Shown here one piece after another: positions 6,520 to 13,250 of a stretch of DNA of 13,876 bases. Source of the DNA: Collinsella sp. Lineage in GTDB: Bacteria; Actinomycetota; Coriobacteriia; Coriobacteriales; Coriobacteriaceae. Position numbers and translations under genes: made by a program. The stretch's first letter is position 1. The number at the start of each line of letters is the position of its first letter. The notes under the pieces are model-generated. The model was not told the origin of the DNA. It saw only the letters and a list, made by a program, of their open reading frames with translations, and made no database searches. Location of the stretch: NCBI GenBank assembly GCA_019414205.1, contig DXML01000017.1, positions 1-13,876 on the forward strand, in the 5' to 3' direction.

Positions 6520-8751
6520 CTAGAAGTTGGCGTCGTTGAGTTGTTCGCTCTCGAGGCCGTCGAGCTGTTGCTGTTCGGGCGTATCTGCGACGCTCTCGAG
6601 CAGCTCAGTGGGATCGACGTTCATATTCCTGCCGGCTTCGTTGCCGTTGACCAGGTCGTCCGAGAAGATGTCGACTTCCATTTCTTCGGCCTCTTCGATC
6701 TGAACCTCGAGCGGCACCTGGGTGCGCACGAGCTTAACGGCCGGACGCATGCGGGCAAAGAGGGGCACGTACTCGATGATGATGGCCGAGTTCTCTAGAC
6801 CGTACCAGCGTGCCGGGCTTCCGCAGGCGCGGCGGACGGCGTACTTGATGGCCATGACGCGGTGGTCATTGCGGTTGATGTCCGTTTCGGGGGCGAGCAT
6901 CTTGCGCAGCATGCAAAAACGGAAGTCGCCCACGTTGCCGCGTGTCTCGTAGATGGAGTAGGTGTGATGCTGCGGTGGCAGCTCACCCGATGCCATCAAG
7001 TCGCCAACGATCTGGCGCAGGTAGGCATTAACGCGCTGGTTGACCTTAAAGCCCAGGTCCAGGCGCACGCGGAACAAAAAGTCCGTGCCAAAGGTCTCAA
7101 CGGAGTACTCGTGCGTATAGGGTTCAGCGGTAACGTGCACGTTGATGAACCAGTATGCCTTGGCGCGCTTGGGATGTTTGTCCAGGATGGAATAGAGCAC
7201 GTCGCGGTCGAGTGTGAGCGGATCGGGGCTGTTGGTGAGGAATACCAGGTTGTCGGCGAGCACGGGATAGGTCTCGTCGTTGCGCAGGCGGTTGAGCTGA
7301 TCGATGTACTTGGAGACGGGCAGCAGGATCGTTTGCGTGCGTTCGATGGCGGTGCCGCGGCGCCACACATACATAAGGCCAAACAGCAGCGAGGCCAAGA
7401 AGATCATGACGTAGCCGCCGTCAAAGAACATGGTGAGGCACGAGGCGAAGAAGCACAGCTCAATGGCACCGAAGAGCAGGGCGAAGACGCAGGCGCCCAG
7501 CTTGTGCTTAAGAATGCCGGCGATATAGCTCGTCAGCAGCGTGGTGGTCATAAGCATGGTCACGGTAATGGCGAGGCCATAGGCGCTCTCCATGCGCTCG
7601 GAGTTCTGGAATAGCAGCACGATGAAGATACAGCCGACCCACATGATGTTATTGACGAGCGGAATATAGAGCTGGCCCTTGGTGTCGCTGGGGTAGTGGA
7701 TGCGCAGATGCGGCATAAGGTTGAGGCGCGTTGCCTCCGAAACCAGCGAGAACGAGCCGGTGATGAGCGCCTGCGAGGCGATGATGGCCGCCACGGCCGA
7801 AAGCACGATGGCAAAGGGGCGCAGGGGCTCGGGGAGCATCATATAGAACGGGTTGACGATATCCATCGCTAGCATCTGGGGGTTGGAGTTATTGGCGAGC
7901 AGCCAAGCGCCTTGACCCAGATAGTTGAGGATAAGGGCCGCCTTAACAAACGGCCAGGATGCATAGATGTTGGCCTTGCCCACATGACCCATGTCCGAGT
8001 AGAGGGCCTCGGCGCCGGTCGTCGACAGGAAGACAAAGCCGAGCACCATGATGCCCGAGTGGTTGATGGGCGAGAACAGGAACATGATGCCGCGGATGGG
8101 GTTGAGCGCGCGCAGGATGGACAGGTTGCCGAGCATGTTGAACAGGCCGGCGCCTGCCAGGAACAGGAACCACAGCGTCATGAGCGGGCCGAACAGCTTG
8201 CCGATCGACGAGGTACCGGCGCGCTGCATGGCAAATAGGCCGCAGATAATGATGATGGTAATAATGATGACGTTGGTTTGCCCGTCACCCAATAGCGCGT
8301 GGCCCCACTCGATGGTGCGCAGGCCCTCAATGGCTGTGGTGACCGTGACCGCGGGGGTGAGGATGCCGTCGGCGAGCAGCGCCGCGCCGCCGATCATGGC
8401 GGGGAGAATCAGCCACGGTGCCACCTTGCGCACAAGGCTGAACAGGGCGAAGATGCCGCCTTCGTTGTGGTTATCGGCCTTCATGGCGATGACCACGTAC
8501 TTGACCGTGGTCACGAGCGTCATGGTCCAGATGACGAGCGAAAGCGCGCCCAGAATCATGTTCTCGCTGACGGTGCCGATGCCGCCGTTGTTGGCGACGA
8601 TTGATTTCATGGTGTACATGGGGCTTGTGCCGATGTCGCCATAGACGACGCCGAGCGTTACGAGCAGCATGCCAGCGGAGAGGGGAATGGCTCCGTGCCC
8701 GCCCTGCACATGCTGATCTTGGAGGTTTGCCTCCAGTTTGTTGTGTGCCAC
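6520..8751 (-). CDS. kup: KUP/HAK/KT-type potassium transporter
   Basis: A 743-residue potassium uptake permease of the plasma membrane. The family signature GVVYGDIGTSPMYTM lies near the N-terminus, followed by KADNHNEGGIFAL, the GGAALLADGILTPAVTV segment and STTGAEALYSDMGH. About 12 membrane segments occupy the first ~450 residues; the rest is a hydrophilic cytoplasmic domain with a strongly acidic end (VDIFSDDL..., EQQQLDGLESEQLND). It is longer than E. coli Kup (622 residues), mostly through the C-terminal part. The start is taken as GTG at 8751, five bases after AAGGGAG; an in-frame ATG at 8769 would add six residues but has no ribosome site and sits two bases from a hairpin. Upstream DNA is rich in inverted repeats. 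No ydaO-type c-di-AMP riboswitch was recognised. Confidence 0.95.
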   Translation of the reverse strand: MAHNKLEANLQDQHVQGGHGAIPLSAGMLLVTLGVVYGDIGTSPMYTMKSIVANNGGIGTVSENMILGALSLVIWTMTLVTTVKYVVIAMKADNHNEGGIFALFSLVRKVAPWLILPAMIGGAALLADGILTPAVTVTTAIEGLRTIEWGHALLGDGQTNVIIITIIIICGLFAMQRAGTSSIGKLFGPLMTLWFLFLAGAGLFNMLGNLSILRALNPIRGIMFLFSPINHSGIMVLGFVFLSTTGAEALYSDMGHVGKANIYASWPFVKAALILNYLGQGAWLLANNSNPQMLAMDIVNPFYMMLPEPLRPFAIVLSAVAAIIASQALITGSFSLVSEATRLNLMPHLRIHYPSDTKGQLYIPLVNNIMWVGCIFIVLLFQNSERMESAYGLAITVTMLMTTTLLTSYIAGILKHKLGACVFALLFGAIELCFFASCLTMFFDGGYVMIFLASLLFGLMYVWRRGTAIERTQTILLPVSKYIDQLNRLRNDETYPVLADNLVFLTNSPDPLTLDRDVLYSILDKHPKRAKAYWFINVHVTAEPYTHEYSVETFGTDFLFRVRLDLGFKVNQRVNAYLRQIVGDLMASGELPPQHHTYSIYETRGNVGDFRFCMLRKMLAPETDINRNDHRVMAIKYAVRRACGSPARWYGLENSAIIIEYVPLFARMRPAVKLVRTQVPLEVQIEEAEEMEVDIFSDDLVNGNEAGRNMNVDPTELLESVADTPEQQQLDGLESEQLNDANF

Positions 8752-8756
8752 GTGGA

Positions 8757-8763
8757 CTCCCTT
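8757..8763 (-). promoter_or_regulatory. Ribosome binding site deciding the kup start
   Basis: Minus-strand AAGGGAG, five bases before the GTG codon at 8751-8749. It favours GTG over the ATG at 8769, which would place this site inside the coding region. Confidence 0.6.
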
Positions 8764-8771
8764 AGACATCC

Positions 8772-8796
8772 GGTTATCTGTCTAGGACAGATAACC
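8772..8796 (-). repeat. Perfect 11-bp inverted repeat just before kup
   Basis: GGTTATCTGTC and GACAGATAACC separated by three bases. On the minus strand it ends eight bases before the AAGGGAG ribosome site of kup and starts a few bases after the likely transcription start (TATAAA-like -10 at 8808-8813). It could be a 5'-UTR hairpin controlling translation or stability, or a protein operator. Confidence 0.75.
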
Positions 8797-8851
8797 TTTA
8801 TGCCATCTTTATACATACAAGAGCAGTTTGGCACATCGGGGTGTTTTAGAC

Positions 8852-8875
8852 AATAATCCCCAGCTGGGGATTATT
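8852..8875. repeat. Perfect 24-bp palindrome in the eamA-kup gap
   Basis: Two 12-base arms (AATAATCCCCAG and its complement) with no spacer. On the plus strand it is followed by further Ts (TTTTG), on the minus strand by GTCTAAAAC. It resembles a terminator only on the plus strand, where no upstream gene needs one. It could instead be a dyad operator for kup or a back-up terminator for eamA. Confidence 0.6.
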
Positions 8876-8892
8876 TTTGTACGCAGGTAGCA

Positions 8893-8965
8893 TTTCAAAG
8901 CAGGGGCATATCCGCTGAATGGCTTGCTGCAATGTGATAGCCGCGGACGCGCCCCTGCTTCGAAA
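8893..8965 (-). repeat. Long imperfect inverted repeat after eamA
   Basis: Arms of 23 bases (8893-8915 and 8943-8965) match at 19 positions around a 27-base centre, which itself can pair GGCT with AGCC. All four differences are transitions. Read as minus-strand RNA they give three G-U pairs and one C-A mismatch, so 22 of 23 positions can pair; plus-strand RNA would have three A-C mismatches. It begins 14 bases after the eamA stop. No U-tract follows, so it is not a standard terminator; a 3'-end stabiliser, a small RNA or a mobile repeat are possible. Confidence 0.65.
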
Positions 8966-8979
8966 CTGAAGAGGGGGTT

Positions 8980-9891
8980 TTAAGCACGTGCCGCCTGGGC
9001 GATGCCGGCCTTGGCGCTTGCGCGTTTGCCTGCGAGTTCGCAAAAAATCGCGCCGCCGATGATAAGCGCGGCGCCCATCAGGCGGACCGGTGTTATGGCT
9101 TCGCCTAAAAGGACGGCGGAGAACACGACGGCTGAAAGCGGCTCGAGGTAGCCGACGACCGCGACGGTCTGGACGGGCAGCTTGGCGACAGCACTAAAGT
9201 AGAGCAGGCAACCGATGCCGGTGTTGACGACGCCGAGCATGACGACGGCGCGCCAATCAATACCGGCGGCGACGCCGGCGGACAGGAATGAGGGGGCACC
9301 CTGCGTGAAGAGCGTAAGGACCAGCGCGGTCACAAAGGCGGCGCTCACCTGGAGCGTGGAGTTTTCGAGGCCTTCGATGTGTGGCGCACCCTTGCTAGCG
9401 ATGACCATCAGCGCATAGCAGAAGGCCGAGGCGATTCCGCAGGCGATACCAGCAATGGGCATATTGCCGCCTAAACCTTGCGCTGCAATGAGAAAAGCAC
9501 CGCAAGCAACGGCGATGAAGCCGGCGATTTTGCCGCCGGTCAGCTTTTCGCCAAAGATGAGTGGGGACAGCGCCATGACAATGATGGGGCCGCAGTAGTA
9601 CAGCAGCGAGGATATGCCGACGCCGATCGTTTGGTAGGCGCGGAACAGAAAAATCCAGCTGGCGCCCAGCGCGGCTCCCGAGAGGAGGAGGGCTGCGGCT
9701 TCGCGGGGGCGAGATGGCGCCTGCAACTTATGGCGTTGGGTGATGGCGAGGATGGTGACAAGCGAGAGTGCGCCCAAAAACGTGCGTAGTAGCACGATAT
9801 CGGAGCTCGGCAGTGCGATGGCAGCGGCGATGATGCCGTTGGAGCCAAACAATAGCAATGCTGCTAAGTACGTAAACAGTCCGTTGTTCAT
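8980..9891 (-). CDS. EamA/DMT-superfamily membrane transporter
   Basis: A 303-residue inner-membrane protein with about ten hydrophobic segments in two homologous halves, each an EamA domain (residues ~5-135 and ~150-285). The second half contains the typical GYLEPLSAVVFSAVLLGEAITPVRLMGAALIIGG motif and the first half the matching YYCGPIIVMALSPLIFGEKLTGGKIAGF. Length is usual for the drug/metabolite transporter superfamily, most of whose characterised members export amino acids or metabolites; the substrate cannot be told from sequence. Start ATG at 9891 with GAGGGGA about 9 bases upstream. It is divergent from the LysR regulator at 10010 with a LysR-type box between them, so it is the probable target of that regulator. 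Confidence 0.93.
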   Translation of the reverse strand: MNNGLFTYLAALLLFGSNGIIAAAIALPSSDIVLLRTFLGALSLVTILAITQRHKLQAPSRPREAAALLLSGAALGASWIFLFRAYQTIGVGISSLLYYCGPIIVMALSPLIFGEKLTGGKIAGFIAVACGAFLIAAQGLGGNMPIAGIACGIASAFCYALMVIASKGAPHIEGLENSTLQVSAAFVTALVLTLFTQGAPSFLSAGVAAGIDWRAVVMLGVVNTGIGCLLYFSAVAKLPVQTVAVVGYLEPLSAVVFSAVLLGEAITPVRLMGAALIIGGAIFCELAGKRASAKAGIAQAARA

Positions 9892-9920
9892 GCGCTGACA
9901 TCCCCTCTATATTCGGGCAT

Positions 9921-9937
9921 GTTCACTATGGGTGAAC
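9921..9937. promoter_or_regulatory. LysR-type operator (T-N11-A dyad) between eamA and lysR
   Basis: GTTCAC-N5-GTGAAC contains the T-N11-A pattern of LysR-type binding sites. It lies 22 bases upstream of the perfect -10 of the lysR gene and about 30 bases upstream of the eamA start, the usual place for a site controlling both genes. Confidence 0.6.
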
Positions 9938-9958
9938 TGGCTTTAGAAGAAAAGCGAA

Positions 9959-9964
9959 TATAAT
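9959..9964 (+). promoter_or_regulatory. -10 box of the lysR promoter
   Basis: Perfect TATAAT 46 bases before the GTG start. The -35 region is poor and overlaps the LysR box, as expected for an auto-regulated promoter. Confidence 0.6.
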
Positions 9965-10009
9965 GCATGGATAACATGACAAAGACTCATACAAAGGTGG
10001 AGGGGTGTC

Positions 10010-10867
10010 GTGGAAACGAATATTCAAAAGATGCAGGTGCTGCTCGAGACCGTGCGCGCCGGCAGTTTTACGCGCGCCGCCGAGCGGCTGAGCTATTCGC
10101 AGTCGGGCGTGAGCCGTATGGTGGCCGATCTCGAGGCCGACTGGGGCTTTAAAGTGCTTGATCGCAGCCGCGAGGGCGTAGTGCTTTCTGCCGATGGGCG
10201 GCAAGTTATGCCGGCGGTCGAGGCGTTATGCGAGGAATTTGTTCGTTTGCAGCGACGGGTGGATGAGATGCGTGGGCTCATGCGCGGCAAAATCTGCATC
10301 GGTACGTTTTCGAGTGTGGCGACCCACGTGCTGCCGCCGGTGATCGCGCGCTTTCGCGCCGATCACCCGGACGTCGATTATGAGTTGCTGATGGGCGATT
10401 ACTCAGAGATTGAACAATGGGTGGCTGAGGGTCGTTGTGACCTGGGTTTTATCCCGCGTGAGCCACGCGGCGCCGGCATGGCGTCGCGGCCGTTGGTGCA
10501 AGACGAGCTGATGGCCGTGGTGCCAGCGGACTCCTCGCTTGCCACCGCGGAGGTCGTTTCCCTTGCCGATTTGTCCATCGAGCAGTTTATTCTGCTGGAA
10601 CGCGGTAGCGACGACGAGATTACGCCGCTGTTTCGCCACGCGGGACTGACAGTGCGCTCAAAACTGTCGACCTGGGATGACTATGCGATTATGGCCATGG
10701 TCGAGGACGGCCTGGGCGTGAGCATTCTTCCCGCGCTCATCTTGCGTCGCTGCCAGTTCGATGTTGCCGTGCGCCCGCTCGAGGGACATCCTCATCGGCA
10801 GATCAACGCCATATGCCGCACCGCTGACGTTTCGCTTGCGGTGGCTCGTTTCCTCGAATACCTCTAA
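10010..10867 (+). CDS. LysR-family transcriptional regulator
   Basis: A 285-residue LysR-type regulator. Residues 1-60 form the winged helix-turn-helix (FTRAAERLSYSQSGVSRMVADLEADWGFKVLDRS, matching the family's AAxxLxxSQxxxSxxIxxLExxLGxxLFxR pattern). Residues ~90-285 are the effector-binding domain (GKICIGTFSSVATHVLPPVIARFRADHPDVDYELL, then CDLGFIP and DDYAIMAMVEDGLGVSILP). Start is GTG with GGTGGAGGGG a few bases upstream. It is divergent from the EamA exporter and probably controls it and itself through the dyad at 9921-9937. Effector unknown. A terminator is not evident after the stop. Confidence 0.95.
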   Translation: METNIQKMQVLLETVRAGSFTRAAERLSYSQSGVSRMVADLEADWGFKVLDRSREGVVLSADGRQVMPAVEALCEEFVRLQRRVDEMRGLMRGKICIGTFSSVATHVLPPVIARFRADHPDVDYELLMGDYSEIEQWVAEGRCDLGFIPREPRGAGMASRPLVQDELMAVVPADSSLATAEVVSLADLSIEQFILLERGSDDEITPLFRHAGLTVRSKLSTWDDYAIMAMVEDGLGVSILPALILRRCQFDVAVRPLEGHPHRQINAICRTADVSLAVARFLEYL

Positions 10868-10879
10868 ACGTGTACACGT
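10868..10879. repeat. 12-bp palindrome right after the lysR stop
   Basis: ACGTGTACACGT starts at the base after the TAA. No T-run follows, so it is not a terminator. It may be an operator-like site upstream of the next gene or chance. Confidence 0.3.
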
Positions 10880-10926
10880 CATTGTCCGCTTTGGGCAAAT
10901 CTCAGAGTCCGGTACATTTTCTTATG

Positions 10927-11009
10927 AAATTGAACTTTCGAATGAGGTGCCGCGTTATACTGCTGCCTAAATTGAACTCTGGTTCAATTCGTGTTCTATA
11001 AATTGAACT
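10927..11009 (+). promoter_or_regulatory. Operator array: three AAATTGAACT repeats plus inverted half-site
   Basis: AAATTGAACT occurs at 10927-10936, 10969-10978 and 11000-11009. The middle copy also forms a perfect inverted repeat AATTGAAC-N4-GTTCAATT (10970-10989). Start-to-start spacings of 42 and 31 bp are close to four and three helical turns, placing all copies on one face of DNA. TATACT (10956-10961) and TATAAA (10997-11002) are -10-like boxes near them, with TTGAAC of a repeat as possible -35 at long spacing (20 and 19). The next gene encodes an XRE-type DNA-binding domain, so autoregulation is the natural inference. Confidence 0.7.
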
Positions 11010-11029
11010 TTGCCAGCAAGGAGGTTCCT

Positions 11030-12550
11030 GTGGCCCAAGAGACGTTTAGCGATCGCCTGCGACAGACTATGTCCGATCGCGACGTTCGACAGTCGGACGT
11101 GATTCGTGCATCGGAGATGCTCGGCAAAAAACTCGGCAAGAGTCAGATGAGCCAATATGTGAGCGGCAAGACGATTCCGCGGCGCGATGTGGCAGAGCTG
11201 CTCGCCCGCATTTTGGAGGTCGATGTTACCTGGCTGCTCGCCGGTGACGCCGATCAAGGCGAGACATCATCGCCCCGCAACGTTTCCAAGCCCGAACCCC
11301 ATCCCTCAGCTCAAATTCCAAGGAGCACCACCATGCGTACTTTTTCTAAATCCACCAAGCTCGATAACGTCCTGTATGACGTGCGCGGTCCCGTCGTCGA
11401 CGAGGCTGCCCGTATGGAGGACGAAGGCGAGCGTATTCTCAAGCTCAACATCGGCAACCCCGCGCCCTTTGGTTTCCGCACGCCCGATGAGGTCATTAAG
11501 GATATGCGCCAGCAGCTGCCCGACTGCGAAGGCTATTCCAACTCGCGCGGCCTGTTCTCTGCACGCAAGGCGATTATGCAGTACTCGCAGATCAAGGGCC
11601 TGCCCAATGTTCAGATGGAGCACATCTACACGGGCAACGGCGTGTCCGAACTCATTCAGCTTTCGATGAACGCGCTGCTCGACAATGGCGACGAGATTCT
11701 GATCCCCAGTCCCGACTATCCGCTCTGGACGGCGTGCGCAACCCTTGCCGGCGGTCATCCCGTTCACTATCTGTGTGATGAGCAAGCGGATTGGTATCCC
11801 GATCTGGAGGACATGGAGTCCAAGATCACGAGCGCGACCAAGGCCCTCGTCATCATCAACCCCAACAACCCCACGGGCTCGGTCTATCCGCGCGAGGTAC
11901 TCGAGGGCATCGTTGAGATTGCACGCAGGCACCAGCTCATGATTTTTGCCGATGAGATTTACGACCGACTGTGCATGGACGGCTACGAGCACGTCTCGAT
12001 TGCCTCGCTCGCTCCCGACCTGCCCTGCGTCACCTTTAGCGGCCTTTCCAAGTCGCACATGATCGCGGGCTATCGTATTGGCTGGATGGTGCTTTCGGGT
12101 AACCAGCGCTGCATGAGCGACTTTATTATGGGCATCAACATGCTCTCGAACATGCGCCTGTGCTCCAACGTGCCGGCTCAGTCGATCGTCCAGACGGCGC
12201 TCGGCGGCCATCAGTCTGTTAACAACTATATCCGCCCGGGCGGTCGTGTCTACGAGCAGCGCAACTTTGTGTATGAGGCACTCAACAAGATCGACGGCAT
12301 CTCGGTGGTTAAGCCGCGTGCGGCGTTCTATATCTTCCCCAAGATGGATGTGAAGAAGTTCAACATCACCGATGACGAGCAGTTTGCCCTCGACCTGCTG
12401 CACGAGAAGAAGATTCTCATCACGCGCGGCGGCGGCTTTAACTGGGGCGAGCCCGACCACTTCCGCATCGTGTACCTGCCGCGCATGGAAGTGCTCAAAG
12501 AGTCCCTCGAAGACCTCGCCGACTTCTTCGACCATTACCGCCAGAGCTAG
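11030..12550 (+). CDS. alaA: XRE-type DNA-binding domain fused to AlaA-type aminotransferase
   Basis: A 506-residue fusion. Residues ~5-73 form a Cro/C1-type helix-turn-helix (FSDRLRQTMSDRDVRQSDVI...KSQMSQYVSGKTIPRRDVAELLARILEVDVTWLLAG). A Ser/Pro-rich linker follows (74-101). Residues 102-506 are a full-length (405-residue) fold-type I PLP aminotransferase closely resembling E. coli AlaA, which makes alanine from pyruvate and glutamate: KLDNVLYDVRGPV, LKLNIGNPAPFGF, NPNNPTG, FADEIYD, SGLSKSHMIAGYRIGWM (Schiff-base Lys341, equal to Lys240 of the enzyme part) and RIVYLPR. The start is GTG with AAGGAGG five bases upstream. A second ribosome site and ATG lie exactly at the enzyme boundary. It differs from MocR regulators, which use a GntR-type winged helix. 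It likely regulates itself through the upstream repeats. Confidence 0.92.
   Translation: MAQETFSDRLRQTMSDRDVRQSDVIRASEMLGKKLGKSQMSQYVSGKTIPRRDVAELLARILEVDVTWLLAGDADQGETSSPRNVSKPEPHPSAQIPRSTTMRTFSKSTKLDNVLYDVRGPVVDEAARMEDEGERILKLNIGNPAPFGFRTPDEVIKDMRQQLPDCEGYSNSRGLFSARKAIMQYSQIKGLPNVQMEHIYTGNGVSELIQLSMNALLDNGDEILIPSPDYPLWTACATLAGGHPVHYLCDEQADWYPDLEDMESKITSATKALVIINPNNPTGSVYPREVLEGIVEIARRHQLMIFADEIYDRLCMDGYEHVSIASLAPDLPCVTFSGLSKSHMIAGYRIGWMVLSGNQRCMSDFIMGINMLSNMRLCSNVPAQSIVQTALGGHQSVNNYIRPGGRVYEQRNFVYEALNKIDGISVVKPRAAFYIFPKMDVKKFNITDDEQFALDLLHEKKILITRGGGFNWGEPDHFRIVYLPRMEVLKESLEDLADFFDHYRQS
11320..11335 (+). promoter_or_regulatory. Internal ribosome binding site and ATG for free aminotransferase
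   Basis: AAGGAG (11320-11325), seven bases, then ATG (11333-11335), in frame with the fusion. Translation from here gives MRTFSKSTKLDNV..., a 405-residue protein of the usual AlaA length and N-terminus. The site may produce enzyme without the DNA-binding domain, or be a relic of two once-separate genes. Confidence 0.65.
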
Positions 12551-12575
12551 TGGGATAGAAGTTCCGCACTATGAG

Positions 12576-12609
12576 AAGCTCCCTGCAGTTGTTTTGCTGC
12601 AGGGAGCTT
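12576..12609 (+). terminator. Convergent terminator after the alaA fusion
   Basis: Perfect 13-base stem AAGCTCCCTGCAG / CTGCAGGGAGCTT with an 8-base loop, then TCTTG. It lies 25 bases after the alaA stop and 17 bases past the end of the opposing deformylase gene, so it probably serves both. Confidence 0.85.
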
Positions 12610-12625
12610 TCTTGAATCGGCGGAA

Positions 12626-13036
12626 CTATATAACGATTCCGCAACAGTGGTCGATTTCGTGCTGGATGATCTCGGCGGTGTAGCCCGAGAAGTTTTTGAT
12701 GCGGTGGACAAAGTTCTCGTCCAAATACTCAACCTTAATGCGGCGATAGCGGGTACAGGGACGCTCGCCGATCAGCGAGAGGCATCCTTCGCTCGTCTGA
12801 TAGGCATTGACCTGCTCAAGAATTTGAGGGTTGTACATCAACAGCGCCCTGTTGCCGTCCTTTACGCAGATGATGCGTTTGCGCACGCCGATCATGTTGG
12901 CGGCGAGGCCCACGCACTCGTGCTCATGTTCGTTGAGCGTATCCAGGAGGTCCTGCCCGGTCGCGGCATCGTCGGGTCCCGCGTCTTCGGAAGGCAGGCG
13001 CAAAAAGAACTCGGATTTCATGATGGGCTTAATCAT
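12626..13036 (-). CDS. def: Peptide deformylase, short form with intact HExxH
   Basis: A 136-residue peptide deformylase (EC 3.5.1.88 expected), removing formyl from nascent N-terminal fMet with a metal ion. Motif II EGCLS (83-87) supplies the Cys85 ligand; motif III QHEIDH (125-130) supplies His126, Glu127 and His130. Motif I reads GLAANM (43-48): the usual Gln is Met48. I believe this variant is common in the short clade, but could not check. Start ATG with AAGGAG seven bases upstream. It shares length and architecture with the 4925-5344 protein (aligned motifs at nearly the same residues), so the two are paralogues. Convergent with the alaA fusion. Confidence 0.9.
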   Translation of the reverse strand: MIKPIMKSEFFLRLPSEDAGPDDAATGQDLLDTLNEHEHECVGLAANMIGVRKRIICVKDGNRALLMYNPQILEQVNAYQTSEGCLSLIGERPCTRYRRIKVEYLDENFVHRIKNFSGYTAEIIQHEIDHCCGIVI

Positions 13037-13081
13037 GGCGGGCTCCTTAAGGTGGACACGTTTGGTTCAGGCCATGATACC

Positions 13082-13093
13082 GCGACATGTCGC
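13082..13093. repeat. 12-bp palindrome upstream of def
   Basis: GCGACATGTCGC, three bases from a weak -10-like TATCAT (minus strand, 13074-13079) and 45 bases from the def start. It could be an operator in the def promoter; short enough to arise by chance in GC-rich DNA. Confidence 0.25.
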
Positions 13094-13250
13094 ATTAATG
13101 TGTGCACATAGATTCTGCAGCTAGATTGGATGGCGACACCATAAACTAATTGACGTTTTGCCGAGAGGCATGAATGTTTAAAGCGCAAAGAGTGCGCGAC
13201 GGGCCCCGCGAATGGGGCGATGATGCCCGAGAGGGCCAAGAAGGAGTCTC

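Noticed and set aside
8797..8979. Possible c-di-AMP (ydaO) riboswitch ahead of kup
   Set aside because: The region holds simple inverted repeats but not the long conserved ydaO core.
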